Below, piece after piece: positions 18,295 to 28,227 of a DNA stretch of 64,000 nt. The notes beneath the pieces were generated by a model that saw nothing but the letters and a program-made list of their open reading frames with translations, was not told the DNA's origin and did not search any database. This stretch comes from Hyunsoonleella aquatilis (GTDB taxonomy: Bacteria > Bacteroidota > Bacteroidia > Flavobacteriales > Flavobacteriaceae), in assembly GCF_014270105.1 (NCBI RefSeq), contig NZ_JACNMF010000001.1, forward strand, positions 744,001 through 808,000, given 5' to 3'. Numbering within the stretch: position 1 is the first letter of the stretch; each line of letters begins with the position of its first letter. Made by a program: the position numbers and the translations under genes.

Positions 18295-19158
18295 ATGAAT
18301 ATTATAAACAAAGTAAAAACAAAACCGGTTCATTTATTATGTCTCTTATTAACGGCACTAACGCTAGGAGGAATTGCTTTTAGCTGCGATCCGGCTGGCG
18401 ACCAAGTAGTAACTAATTTTGACACTCTAACGATGAGTGATGAGTTTGATGTTGATGGTGTGCCAAACCCAGCCGTATGGGGCTATGATATCGGAATTGG
18501 TGATAACGGTTGGGGGAATAACGAATTGCAGTATTATACTGATAGACCTGAAAATGTTAGAGTGGAAGATGGTATGCTCAAAATTACGGCAATTCAAGAA
18601 AGCTTTGAAGGCTCTGGCTACACATCTGCTAGGCTCATAACGAAGGGGTTATTTGAACAACAGTATGGAAGGTTTGAAGCTAGGATGAAACTGCCATTTG
18701 GTAAAGGCATGTGGCCAGCTTTTTGGTTATTGGGTGCTAATATTGATGAGATCGGTTGGCCGTTTTGCGGGGAGATTGACATTATGGAGAATGGAGGCTC
18801 TTCCCCCGCTACAGTGAATGCGGCCGTGCACGGTCCTGGATATAGTGGTGGAAACCCAATTAAGAAAAAGTATGATTTCCCAAATACACGGGTAGATACG
18901 GAGTTCCATGTCTATGGTATTGAATGGGCCCCTAGCTACATTAATTATTATGTAGATGACGTTCTGTACTTTCAGATCACTCCGGCTAGTTTAGATGAGA
19001 AAGATGTTGATAGGTCTCAGTGGGTCTTTGATAATGGACCATTTTTCATGATTATCAACTTAGCTGTGGGTGGTAATTTTGATGGAAATCCAAATGAAGA
19101 TACTGTCTTTCCTCAGACCATGTACATCGACTATGTAAGAGTGTACGCGGCAGATTGA
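18295..19158 (+). CDS. GH16 endo-beta-1,3-glucanase (laminarinase), lipoprotein
   Basis: Counting from the ATG at 18295, a lipoprotein signal ends at Cys 31 (IAFSC). The rest is one GH16 beta-jelly-roll domain. The catalytic motif GEIDIMEN places the nucleophile Glu at 160, the assisting Asp at 162 and the acid/base Glu at 165. Substrate-cleft landmarks WPAFWLLG and IEWAPSYINYYVDD are present. The insertion of Met in EIDIMEN is typical of laminarinase-type GH16 rather than agarases or lichenases. It should cut internal beta-1,3 links of laminarin at the cell surface. The gene overlaps or abuts the preceding binding-protein gene, supporting a shared transcript. A start at 18268 is possible but leaves a poorer signal peptide. 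Confidence 0.92.
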   Translation: MNIINKVKTKPVHLLCLLLTALTLGGIAFSCDPAGDQVVTNFDTLTMSDEFDVDGVPNPAVWGYDIGIGDNGWGNNELQYYTDRPENVRVEDGMLKITAIQESFEGSGYTSARLITKGLFEQQYGRFEARMKLPFGKGMWPAFWLLGANIDEIGWPFCGEIDIMENGGSSPATVNAAVHGPGYSGGNPIKKKYDFPNTRVDTEFHVYGIEWAPSYINYYVDDVLYFQITPASLDEKDVDRSQWVFDNGPFFMIINLAVGGNFDGNPNEDTVFPQTMYIDYVRVYAAD

Positions 19159-19169
19159 ATAACTTTTTA

Positions 19170-19209
19170 TTAAAGGGTTGGTTTTGATTTGTGAAAACCA
19201 ACCCTTTAA
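19170..19209 (+). promoter_or_regulatory. Perfect 16-bp stem-loop between the GH16 and phosphorylase genes
   Basis: Bases 19170-19185 pair without mismatch with 19194-19209, loop of eight. It begins 12 bases after the GH16 stop and ends 16 bases before the phosphorylase ATG. There is no T run on either strand, so it looks more like an RNA-processing or stability element than a terminator. Confidence 0.6.
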
Positions 19210-19225
19210 AAGCTACAACCAAACT

Positions 19226-22200
19226 ATGATTGTTACAGAATTAGATAATGTTTCAAAAGAAACTAAAGGCATAACAGGCGAATTGGTCACTTTTAATAAC
19301 GAAACGTATTTCAAAATTTCGAACAGTGATAAGATGCGCCCGTTTTTTATGAGTATTGTGAGCGACTCCAACCACTGGATGTTTATCTCAAGTAATGGAG
19401 GTTTAACGGCTGGTCGCAAAAATGCCGACTATTCGTTGTTCCCTTATTATACTGACGATAAGATTACTGAAATGGCAGAAATAACAGGAAGCAAAGCCAT
19501 TTTTAGAGTCCATAAAAACGGAAAAACCCATTTATGGGAACCCTTTTCCATTCGTCAGGCAGGGCTATATGAAACCCAAACCAACCTGTATAAAAACATA
19601 TACGGGAATAAAATAATTTTCGAGGAAAACAATCTGGATTTAGGTTTGACCTTTAGATACGAATGGAATTCTAGCAACCAATTTGGTTTTGTAAAAAAGT
19701 CGTCGTTAATCAATAATACGGGTGATGCTGTTGAAATTTCGGTTTTGGATGGTCTTCAAAATATTTTACCTGCAAGTGTTACGGCAGATTTACAAAATAT
19801 CAGAAGTAACCTCGTCGATGCCTATAAGAAAAGCGAACTACAGTCTGAAGTTGGTCTTGGCATTTATGCTTTAAGCTCTGTTATCGTGGATAAGGCAGAA
19901 CCGAGTGAAGCTTTAAAGGCAAATATCGTGTGGTTCACTGGACTGGATAATCCAACGTATTTGATTTCGTCCTTGCAGCTGGATGCTTTTAGAAGAGGAA
20001 ATCCTGTGTCTCAGGAAGTAGATATGAAGGCTGAAAAAGGCGCTTACTTTGTGGCTTCCCACATAGCTTTAGGGCCTGATTCGGAAGAAAGTTGGAGGTT
20101 TATAGCGAATGTTAATCAATCCATTTCGGATGTAGTCGAAATTTCAGAATTCATTAAAAATGAATCCGATTTGGAGACTGCTCTCCAAAAAAATATTGAT
20201 TTAGGAACTGCAAATCTTATTGATTTAACAGCATCATCTGATGGCCTTCAATTAACGGAAGACCCGTTGACCAACATGAGGCATTTTTCAAACACGCTTT
20301 TCAATATCATGCGTGGTGGAATTTTTGACAATGGCTACACAATTGAAAAAACGGATTTCTTAAAATACATCGAGCATGCGAACAAGGATGTTTTCAAGGA
20401 AAAGAAAACTAGTTTAAATGCCTTGGGTGAAACCTTCACTTTGGGAACTATTCAGAATTTGGCAGATCAGGATGACAACAAGGATTTCCAACGTTTGTGT
20501 TTTGAATACCTGCCATTAAAATTCAGCAGAAGGCACGGTGACCCAAGTCGCCCATGGAACAAGTTTTCCATCAATACACGAAGTGAAGTTGACGGTTCAA
20601 AAATTTTGGATTATGAAGGCAACTGGCGTGATATTTTCCAAAACTGGGAAGCTTTGGCGCATTCATATCCCGAGTATATCGAAGGAATGATCCACAAGTT
20701 TTTGAATGCGACTACTTTTGAGGGCTACAACCCTTACAGAGTAACCAAAGGTGGATTTGATTGGGAGGTTATCGAGGAGCACGACCCATGGTCTTATATT
20801 GGCTATTGGGGAGATCATCAAATTATCTATTTGTTGAAATTCCTGGAATTCGTTGAAGACCATTATCCTGGGAGATTGGAAAAACGTTTCAATCAGGACA
20901 TATTTGTTTATGCCAATGTGCCTTATATCATCAAAAGTTACGAGGACACTTTGAAGAATCCCAAGGATACGATTGATTTTGATTATAAGCTCGACCAAAC
21001 GATTCACAAAAGAAGAGATGTGTTGGGCGCCGATGGGGCATTGTTGTTAGACAAGAATTCCAAAATATACAGGGTCAATTTTATTGAAAAACTATTGACT
21101 ACGGTACTTTCTAAAATATCAAACTTCATCCCTGAGGGTGGTATTTGGTTAAACACACAACGCCCAGAATGGAACGATGCCAATAATGCCTTGGTGGGTA
21201 ATGGTGTGTCAATGGTAACGCTTTACTATATCTATCGCTTCCTGAATTTCTTTGAAGGAATTATAAAAAAATCAAAGGTAGCGGAAGTTGAGGTTTCTGA
21301 AGAACTCATGGAATTTTTCAATGGTGTTTTAAATACACTTTTGGATAATGCCTCTATCTTATCTGGAGGTATTTCAGATAAAGACCGAAAAACAGTTTTG
21401 GACGGTTTGGGAACCGCAGGTAGCAAGTATAGGGAAACTATTTATGCCAAAGGGTTTTCAAATGAAAAATCGACGCTTAGCCTAGAAGCTATTTTAGGTT
21501 TTATTGAAGTTACCAAATCCTATTTGGAACATAGTATCGATGCCAATAAACGTGAGGACAATATGTATCACGCTTATAATTTGATGACGGTTGAAAACGA
21601 CAACGAGGTGTCCATTTCTTACCTATCGGAAATGTTGGAGGGCCAAGTGGCCGCCCTAAGTGCAGGCTATCTTTCTCCGAATCAAGCCTTGAGTTTGTTA
21701 GATGGTTTAAAAAATAGTGCATTGTTCAGGGATGATCAATACAGTTATATTTTATATCCAAACAAAGAATTGCCTCGATTTGATACAAAGAACAACATTC
21801 CTGCTAGTAAGGTGGAACAGTCAGCTTTGCTCAGAAAATTAATTACTGACGGCAATAGGCAGATTGTAGAAAAAGATGTGAATGGTGGATTTCATTTTAA
21901 CGGAAATTTCAACAACGCCAATAGTCTAAAAGACGCACTGAGCAATTTGGATGATGAATATGCGCTTTTGGTCAATAAAGACGAAGCCTATTTGCTTCAG
22001 GTTTTTGAGGATATTTTTGACCATAAATCCTTTACGGGGCGCTCAGGAACCTTCTTCGGATATGAAGGTTTGGGTTCTATTTATTGGCACATGGTTTCTA
22101 AATTGTTGCTGGCGGTGCAGGAAAACTGTGTGTCCGCTATTAATGGAAATGAAGAAGATGCCATTATTGGACGACTTTTGGATCATTATTACGAAATAAA

Positions 22201-22672
22201 TGCAGGTATCGGTGTACACAAATCACCTGAACTATACGGTGCTTTTCCGACTGATCCTTATTCGCATACCCCAGCCACAAAAGGCGCGCAACAGCCCGGA
22301 ATGACCGGTCAGGTTAAGGAGGATATTCTTAGCCGATTTGGAGAATTGGGCGTATTTGTGGAAGATGGTCAAATCGCTTTCAAACCAAGTTTATTGCAGA
22401 AAAAGGAATTTTTGGATACACCAAAAACTTTCCAATATACTGACGTTAACAAACAGGAGCAAAGCATTGAGATTAAAGAGGATACTTTATGTTTCACCTA
22501 TTGCCAAGTGCCTATCATTTATCAATTATCCGAAAACGAAGGAATGCGAATCGTGTTTAATGACGGACGAGAAATTGACGCTGATAGCCTGAGCTTAAAT
22601 GCAGATGTATCCCAATCGCTTTTTGAACGAAAGGGCGAAGTGAAGGAAATTATAGTTTCCGTAAACAAATAG
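19226..22672 (+). CDS. GH149-like beta-1,3-oligoglucan phosphorylase
   Basis: Starting at ATG 19226 (the longer frame begins in a hairpin), this is a 1148-residue protein without a signal peptide, hence cytoplasmic. Its length and layout match GH149/GH94-type inverting phosphorylases: an N-terminal beta-sandwich (about 1-300), a helical linker, an (alpha/alpha)6 barrel (about 380-1000) and a C-terminal beta part. Recognisable stretches include WNKFSINTRSEVDG, GYNPYRVTKGGFDWEV and DPWSYIGYWGDHQ. Such enzymes use phosphate to release glucose-1-phosphate from beta-1,3-oligoglucans, saving ATP. I could not assign the catalytic Asp with certainty. GH94 is the main alternative, but the length and the partner genes (GH16, GH17, GH30) favour GH149. 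It leads the cytoplasmic enzyme part of the operon. Confidence 0.78.
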   Translation: MIVTELDNVSKETKGITGELVTFNNETYFKISNSDKMRPFFMSIVSDSNHWMFISSNGGLTAGRKNADYSLFPYYTDDKITEMAEITGSKAIFRVHKNGKTHLWEPFSIRQAGLYETQTNLYKNIYGNKIIFEENNLDLGLTFRYEWNSSNQFGFVKKSSLINNTGDAVEISVLDGLQNILPASVTADLQNIRSNLVDAYKKSELQSEVGLGIYALSSVIVDKAEPSEALKANIVWFTGLDNPTYLISSLQLDAFRRGNPVSQEVDMKAEKGAYFVASHIALGPDSEESWRFIANVNQSISDVVEISEFIKNESDLETALQKNIDLGTANLIDLTASSDGLQLTEDPLTNMRHFSNTLFNIMRGGIFDNGYTIEKTDFLKYIEHANKDVFKEKKTSLNALGETFTLGTIQNLADQDDNKDFQRLCFEYLPLKFSRRHGDPSRPWNKFSINTRSEVDGSKILDYEGNWRDIFQNWEALAHSYPEYIEGMIHKFLNATTFEGYNPYRVTKGGFDWEVIEEHDPWSYIGYWGDHQIIYLLKFLEFVEDHYPGRLEKRFNQDIFVYANVPYIIKSYEDTLKNPKDTIDFDYKLDQTIHKRRDVLGADGALLLDKNSKIYRVNFIEKLLTTVLSKISNFIPEGGIWLNTQRPEWNDANNALVGNGVSMVTLYYIYRFLNFFEGIIKKSKVAEVEVSEELMEFFNGVLNTLLDNASILSGGISDKDRKTVLDGLGTAGSKYRETIYAKGFSNEKSTLSLEAILGFIEVTKSYLEHSIDANKREDNMYHAYNLMTVENDNEVSISYLSEMLEGQVAALSAGYLSPNQALSLLDGLKNSALFRDDQYSYILYPNKELPRFDTKNNIPASKVEQSALLRKLITDGNRQIVEKDVNGGFHFNGNFNNANSLKDALSNLDDEYALLVNKDEAYLLQVFEDIFDHKSFTGRSGTFFGYEGLGSIYWHMVSKLLLAVQENCVSAINGNEEDAIIGRLLDHYYEINAGIGVHKSPELYGAFPTDPYSHTPATKGAQQPGMTGQVKEDILSRFGELGVFVEDGQIAFKPSLLQKKEFLDTPKTFQYTDVNKQEQSIEIKEDTLCFTYCQVPIIYQLSENEGMRIVFNDGREIDADSLSLNADVSQSLFERKGEVKEIIVSVNK

Positions 22673-22726
22673 AAATCAAAATATGATAAAATAACAAGAA
22701 GCCATTGACTTCTAATAGTATTACTA

Positions 22727-23941
22727 ATGCAAAAACCCAATAATAAGACCAAGACGGAAAAGCAGCTTACTGCTGCCGATATTTTAGGTAATCCTAAATA
22801 TTTAGCCATTTCGTATGGTGGCTATCGCAAAAATACACGTGATATACAACCCACAATTCCCGAGTTAAAGGAGGATATGAAAATCCTTGCGGTAATGGGC
22901 ATTAAACTATTGCGCACTTATAATGTGCAGTTTGAAGAAGTCCCTAATTTGTTAAAGGCAATTAGCGAATTAAAGGATGAAGACTCGTCTTTTGAAATGT
23001 ATTTGATGTTAGGGGCCTGGGTAGATTGTAAAAACGCTTGGACTGATCTAGTACCAAACCATGAGATAGAAAGCGAGCACAACGCAAGCGAAATTGACCG
23101 AGCCGTTGCTTTAGCCCAACAGTATCCAGATATCGTAAAGATTATTGCGGTGGGTAACGAAGCTATGGTGCACTGGGCAACGAGTTATTTCGTACGTCCG
23201 AATGTGATACTCAAATGGGTTAATCACTTACAAAACTTGAAGAAAATAGGCGAGTTGCCCAAGGAGTTGTGGATTACCAGTTCAGACGATTTTTCATCTT
23301 GGGGAGGAGGGGATCCGGCTTATCATACTGAGGATTTGAACGATCTTATCAGAGCGGTGGATTATATTTCGATGCATACATACCCTATGCATAATTCCCA
23401 TTACAATCCTGAGTTTTGGATAGTTCCAGATAACGAAGCGGAACTATCGGACATAGATAAAATCGAATCGGCCATGCAACGTGCATTGTTGTTTTCACAA
23501 AAACAGTTTGATGGTGTGGCTAATTATATGAGGCACCTGGGGATTAATAAACCGGTTCATATTGGAGAAACAGGGTGGGCCACATTGTCCAATGAGCATT
23601 ACGGAGCGGATGGGTCAAAAGCGGCCGATGAATATAAATCTGGAAGATATTTTCAACTCATGAGGGAATGGACAAATTATGAACGAATTTCTTGTTTTTA
23701 TTTTGAAGCTTTCGATGAACCTTGGAAAGATGCCAATAATCCCTTGGGTTCCGAAAACCATTTCGGATTGATTAACCTTAAAGGCGAAGCAAAGTATGCC
23801 ATTTGGGATTTGGTGGATAAGGGCGTTTTCAAAGGATTGACCAGAGATGGAAATACCATAACGAAAACCTACAATGGTAACGAAAAAGAGCTGTTAAAGG
23901 AGGTACACGTGCCTCCTAAGAGAGAAGAAATAACTATATAA
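22727..23941 (+). CDS. GH17 beta-1,3-glucan hydrolase or transglycosylase, no signal peptide
   Basis: The 404-residue protein is a single GH17 (beta/alpha)8 domain. AVGNEAM holds the acid/base Glu 145 and HIGETGW the nucleophile Glu 281. The N-terminus is polar (MQKPNNKTKTEKQLT), so it should be cytoplasmic. It is closely similar along its whole length to the next gene product, which carries a lipoprotein signal instead. GH17 enzymes cut or rearrange beta-1,3-glucan. In the cytoplasm, next to a phosphorylase, it would shorten or re-sort imported oligosaccharides. It lies 54 bases after the phosphorylase gene and 4-7 bases before its paralogue, so all are co-transcribed. Confidence 0.88.
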   Translation: MQKPNNKTKTEKQLTAADILGNPKYLAISYGGYRKNTRDIQPTIPELKEDMKILAVMGIKLLRTYNVQFEEVPNLLKAISELKDEDSSFEMYLMLGAWVDCKNAWTDLVPNHEIESEHNASEIDRAVALAQQYPDIVKIIAVGNEAMVHWATSYFVRPNVILKWVNHLQNLKKIGELPKELWITSSDDFSSWGGGDPAYHTEDLNDLIRAVDYISMHTYPMHNSHYNPEFWIVPDNEAELSDIDKIESAMQRALLFSQKQFDGVANYMRHLGINKPVHIGETGWATLSNEHYGADGSKAADEYKSGRYFQLMREWTNYERISCFYFEAFDEPWKDANNPLGSENHFGLINLKGEAKYAIWDLVDKGVFKGLTRDGNTITKTYNGNEKELLKEVHVPPKREEITI

Positions 23942-23945
23942 TTTG

Positions 23946-25229
23946 ATGATGAAAAAACTATTGTTCATACTTTCAATTTGTTTAATGTACTCCTGTAATA
24001 ATACAAAAACCAAGGATGTTAACATACAAATAGAAACAACAACACCGTTGGCGGAGGATATTTTTGGCAACCCTGAGTATTTAGCAATGTCATATGGAGG
24101 ATACCGGTATGCAGATCATGGTAAAGAACCAACAATAGAACAACTTAAGGAAGATCTTAAACTATTAGCTTCCCTTAAGGTTAAGTTGCTTCGTACTTAC
24201 AAAGTGCATAAACCGCAGGCCATTAATCTGTTACAGGCCATTAGTGAGTTAAAAGCAGAGGATTCAAGTTTTGAAATGTATGTTATGCTTGGTGCTTGGA
24301 TCGATTGTAAAAATGCATGGACAGATGGAGAGCCAGTGCATAATGAGGAGAGTGCGGCCAATGAAGCACAGATCATCGTAACGGCACATTTAGCAAACAA
24401 GTATCCAGATATCGTGAAGGCCATAGCGGTAGGAAACGAAGCCATGGTAAAATGGGCGGCCACGTACTATGTTGAGCCGTGGGTCATCCTAAAGTGGGTA
24501 AACTATCTTCAGGGTTTAAAGAAAGAAGGCAAGTTGTCCAAAGATTTATGGATAACCAGCTCAGATAATTTCGCCTCTTGGGGCGGTGGTGGCGAGGAAT
24601 ACCATGTTGAGGATTTAAATAACCTAATTAAAGCAGTTGATTTTCTATCTGTGCACACCTATCCCATGCACGACACACATTATCAACCAGATTTTTGGTT
24701 GGAGCAAGAAGGTTTGGAGGGCAAAACGGATATGGAAAAAATTGAAATTTCAATGCTTAGGGCAAAACAGTATGCTATCAATCAATATGAAAACGTAAAA
24801 AAATATATGGAAAGCCTTGGGGTAAATAAGCCAATTCATATCGGGGAAACTGGATGGGCAAGTTTTTCTGATGGGCATTACGGCACTAACGGTTCTAAAG
24901 CATGCGATGAATATAAAGAAGCATTGTATTATCAGCATATGCGGGATTGGACGAACGAAGCCAAGATGTCCTGTTTCTATTTTGAAGGGTTTGACGAGCC
25001 TTGGAAGGGTGGCCCCAACAGCGGCAATTCTGAGAAGCATTTTGGATTGTTCAAAGTAGATGGAAAAGCAAAATACGTGCTATGGGATGAAGTAGATAAA
25101 GGCATTTTCAAAGGATTGACAAGAAACGGGAATCCCATTACAAAGACCTATAATGGAGATAAAGAAGCATTAATGAAGGATGTGGAAGTACCACCTACTT
25201 CAGAAGAATGGCATGCCAATAAAGAATAA
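23946..25229 (+). CDS. GH17 beta-1,3-glucan hydrolase, lipoprotein
   Basis: The start is ATG 23946 or 23949; the preceding TTG is less likely. A short lipoprotein signal ends in MYSC, placing the enzyme in the periplasm or at the outer membrane. The GH17 domain repeats that of the upstream paralogue, with GNEAM (acid/base Glu) and IGETGW (nucleophile Glu) and the conserved HTYPMHDTHY loop. The C-terminus (GLTRNGNPITKTYNGDKEAL) also matches its twin. It would attack beta-1,3-glucan fragments brought in by SusC/D before they cross the inner membrane. A 12-base gap leads to the GH30 gene. Confidence 0.88.
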   Translation: MMKKLLFILSICLMYSCNNTKTKDVNIQIETTTPLAEDIFGNPEYLAMSYGGYRYADHGKEPTIEQLKEDLKLLASLKVKLLRTYKVHKPQAINLLQAISELKAEDSSFEMYVMLGAWIDCKNAWTDGEPVHNEESAANEAQIIVTAHLANKYPDIVKAIAVGNEAMVKWAATYYVEPWVILKWVNYLQGLKKEGKLSKDLWITSSDNFASWGGGGEEYHVEDLNNLIKAVDFLSVHTYPMHDTHYQPDFWLEQEGLEGKTDMEKIEISMLRAKQYAINQYENVKKYMESLGVNKPIHIGETGWASFSDGHYGTNGSKACDEYKEALYYQHMRDWTNEAKMSCFYFEGFDEPWKGGPNSGNSEKHFGLFKVDGKAKYVLWDEVDKGIFKGLTRNGNPITKTYNGDKEALMKDVEVPPTSEEWHANKE

Positions 25230-25240
25230 AATCCATACTG

Positions 25241-26749
25241 ATGAAAGCGTTAAGATGTACCATATTGTTTATAGCAACCTTAATAGTGATGAGTTGTAAT
25301 AATGAGAATAAAGTTTTGGATATTGAAGTTTTCCAAACTTCGGCAAAAGGCAATACGCTTTCAAAAATCACCCAGTTTCAAAAAGCAGACAGTTTAGTGA
25401 TGCTAAAGCTAAACCCCGAGCAAACGTTTCAAACGATTACGGGTTTTGGAGGTGCATTTACGGAGTCTTCGGCTTTCTTGCTTAATAAGTTGAGTAAGGA
25501 AAACCGCAAAAAAATCATTGATGCATATTTCAGCAAAGAGGGCGCCCATTATTCGCTCACAAGAACTCATATGAATTCCTGTGATTTTTCATTAAGCAAC
25601 TATTCCTATGCGCCAGTTGAAGGGGATAAAAATCTGGAACATTTTACAGTAGAAGAAGACAAAGATGATTTAATCCCTTTCATAAAAGAAGCCATGGCCG
25701 CTTCTTCAGATGGGTTTAAAATTTTTGGTTCACCATGGACTGCCCCGCCTTGGATGAAGGATAATAACAATTGGGTTGGGGGAAAATTATTATCTGAATA
25801 TTACGAGACTTGGGCTTTGTTTTTTTCAAAATATGTAGATGCCTATAAAGCCGAAGGCATCGATATTTGGGGCTTCACGGTTGAGAACGAACCGCTCGGA
25901 AATGGAAATAACTGGGAAAGTATGCATTACACTCCTGACGAAATGACCCATTTTGTTCAGAATTATTTAGGGCCAAAATTGGAGGCGGACGGCAAAGGGG
26001 ATTTAAAGATTTTAGGGTACGATCAAAACAGGGAACATCTAAAAGAGTGGATAGATTCTCAGTATAAAAATGAAGAGACATCCAAGTATTTTGATGGCAC
26101 GGCCATCCACTGGTATGCCAGTACCTTCCATTATTTTCCCGAAGAACTGCAATATGCCCACAACAAGGCTCCAGACAAACTTTTAATTCAGTCCGAAGCT
26201 TGTGCAGATGCCGAAATACCTGTTTGGAAAGATGATGCCTGGTATTGGAAAAAGGAGGCCACGGATTGGGGCTGGGATTGGGCACCGGAAGAAGATAAGC
26301 ACATGCACCCAAAATATGCACCTGTTAATCGTTATGCTCGTGATATCATTGGTTGCCTTAACAATTGGGTTGATGGATGGGTAGACTGGAATATGGTTTT
26401 GGATACAAAGGGAGGGCCAAACTGGTTCAAAAACTGGTGTATCGCTCCGGTTATTGTTGATCCTGAAAAAGATGAGGTGTATTTTACCCCGTTGTACTAT
26501 ACTATGGCGCATTTCAGCAAATACATTCGACCGGGTGCCAAAGTTATTGGTGTGGATAAATCTGATGATGCACTTATGGCAACGGCATCGGAAAATCCTG
26601 ATGGAACTATTGCTATTGTGCTTTTTAACGAATACCAAACCCCAAAAACCATAAACCTATCGTTACATGACAAACATGTGGAATTTTCGATTGATGCACA
26701 AGCCATTCAAACGATTATAATTCCGAAGCAAGAACTAATTACTAACTAA
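25241..26749 (+). CDS. GH30 beta-1,6-glucosidase/glucanase-like lipoprotein
   Basis: The lipobox Cys is residue 19 (LIVMSC). The catalytic domain starts with ITGFGGAFTESSA, carries WTAPPWMKDN and the acid/base Glu 217 in VENEP, and the nucleophile Glu 319 in IQSEACAD. A side beta-domain closes the protein (about 430-502, IAIVLFNEYQTPKTINL). These are family GH30 features, and total length (502) is normal. Characterised GH30 enzymes in flavobacterial laminarin loci remove beta-1,6-linked glucose side chains. That role fits here but the linkage is inferred from context. It is the last exported enzyme before the transporter genes and only 11 bases from the first of them. Confidence 0.9.
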   Translation: MKALRCTILFIATLIVMSCNNENKVLDIEVFQTSAKGNTLSKITQFQKADSLVMLKLNPEQTFQTITGFGGAFTESSAFLLNKLSKENRKKIIDAYFSKEGAHYSLTRTHMNSCDFSLSNYSYAPVEGDKNLEHFTVEEDKDDLIPFIKEAMAASSDGFKIFGSPWTAPPWMKDNNNWVGGKLLSEYYETWALFFSKYVDAYKAEGIDIWGFTVENEPLGNGNNWESMHYTPDEMTHFVQNYLGPKLEADGKGDLKILGYDQNREHLKEWIDSQYKNEETSKYFDGTAIHWYASTFHYFPEELQYAHNKAPDKLLIQSEACADAEIPVWKDDAWYWKKEATDWGWDWAPEEDKHMHPKYAPVNRYARDIIGCLNNWVDGWVDWNMVLDTKGGPNWFKNWCIAPVIVDPEKDEVYFTPLYYTMAHFSKYIRPGAKVIGVDKSDDALMATASENPDGTIAIVLFNEYQTPKTINLSLHDKHVEFSIDAQAIQTIIIPKQELITN

Positions 26750-26759
26750 ATACAAAATT

Positions 26760-28193
26760 ATGTCTAATGTAAAAACTGCCGCAGGCGATAGAGTGCCATT
26801 GGGCCAAAAAGCAGCCTTCGGAGCCGGCCATTTGGTTTTGAACCTGTATCCGGGAGCCCTAGGTTTCTTTATGTTCTTCCTATTGACGGCCTTTGGAATG
26901 GATCCGTTTTTAGCAGGACTTTTGGGAGGATTGCCAAGATTTTTTGATGCGATTACCGATCCTATTATGGGGTTTATTTCGGATAACACCAGTTCAAAAT
27001 GGGGAAGGCGCCGACCTTACATCTTCGTTGGGGGGATACTTAGTGCCATCACCTTTGTATTGCTTTGGCAACTAGACGAAAATAATTCCTCTAACTACAA
27101 CTTTTGGTATTTCTTAATTATGTCGATGGTATTCCTTATAGGGAATACCATGTTTGCCACGCCATTGGTTGGTTTAGGGTATGAGATGACCTCAGACTAT
27201 AATGAGCGTACACGATTAATGGCATTTTCCCAAACAGTGGGATTAATAGCCTGGGTAATTGTGCCCTGGTTTTGGGTCATCATTGCAGATCCTGATATTT
27301 TCAAGGATCAGGCAGAAGGTGTACGGACCATGGCCATTTATGTGGGAATTGCCTGTTTTATACTTGGAATGTTACCTGCTATCTTCTGCAGAGGTATGGA
27401 TTCAGGTAATATGGGAGACAGAAAACCGCTGACCTTAAAAACCATTTTTTCCAACGTGAAAGATTTGTTCAAAAGTATTGGTGAGGCTGTTAAGAATAAA
27501 CCCTTCATGAAATTATGCGGCGCAACGTTTTTAGTCTTCAATGGCTATCAAATTGTAGCATCTTTCAGTTTCTTCATATTTGTGTTTTATATTTTTAATG
27601 GAAGTTATGAAGCTACAGCCACATGGCCGGCGTGGTTCAGTTCGGTTGGAGCATTGGTGTCAGCGTTTTTGGTGATTCCTATTGTGTCAAAAATGGCTAC
27701 CAAATGGGGTAAGAAGAAAGCGTTTATCATTTCGACGGCACTTTCAATTGTAGGTTATGCTTTAAAATGGTGGTCTTTTACCCCAGAGAATGTGTGGTTG
27801 TCCTTTATCCCAATTCCTTTGATGTCCTTCGGATTAGGTAGTTTGTTTACCTTGATGATGAGTATGACGGCTGATGTGTGTGATTTGGATGAACTCGTAA
27901 ACGGAATGCCAAGAAAAGAAGGCACCTTCGGTGCATTATACTGGTGGGTTGTGAAACTTGGGCAGGGCTTGGCATTGGTTTTGGGAGGTCTTGTTTTGAG
28001 CATGATAGGATTTGATGGCAATGCGGCCACACAAACCGTTGACACGTTGACTAAACTGAGAATAGCCGATATTGTAATTCCCGTGGTAACCGCTGGTCTC
28101 GCTATGTGGGTGATGTGGAAGTATAGCCTAACGGAAGAAAGAGCTAAGGAAATTAAAGCTGAATTGGAAGAGCGGAGAGGCGTACTTAAATAG
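26760..28193 (+). CDS. GPH-type sugar:cation symporter (MFS), first copy
   Basis: This 477-residue protein has 12 predicted membrane helices and the glycoside-pentoside-hexuronide (GPH) signatures: FFDAITDPIMGFISDNTSSKWGRRRPYI near residues 60-90 and MTADVCDLDELVNGMPRKEGTFGALYWW near 375-400. GPH carriers move glycosides across the inner membrane with Na+ or H+. Placed between periplasmic (GH17, GH30) and cytoplasmic (GH17, phosphorylase) enzymes, it should import short beta-glucan oligosaccharides. A second, related copy lies at 29900. No terminator is seen on either side. Confidence 0.88.
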   Translation: MSNVKTAAGDRVPLGQKAAFGAGHLVLNLYPGALGFFMFFLLTAFGMDPFLAGLLGGLPRFFDAITDPIMGFISDNTSSKWGRRRPYIFVGGILSAITFVLLWQLDENNSSNYNFWYFLIMSMVFLIGNTMFATPLVGLGYEMTSDYNERTRLMAFSQTVGLIAWVIVPWFWVIIADPDIFKDQAEGVRTMAIYVGIACFILGMLPAIFCRGMDSGNMGDRKPLTLKTIFSNVKDLFKSIGEAVKNKPFMKLCGATFLVFNGYQIVASFSFFIFVFYIFNGSYEATATWPAWFSSVGALVSAFLVIPIVSKMATKWGKKKAFIISTALSIVGYALKWWSFTPENVWLSFIPIPLMSFGLGSLFTLMMSMTADVCDLDELVNGMPRKEGTFGALYWWVVKLGQGLALVLGGLVLSMIGFDGNAATQTVDTLTKLRIADIVIPVVTAGLAMWVMWKYSLTEERAKEIKAELEERRGVLK

Positions 28194-28227
28194 TAATATG
28201 GAAATTAGATAAACAAACTAAAATAAA

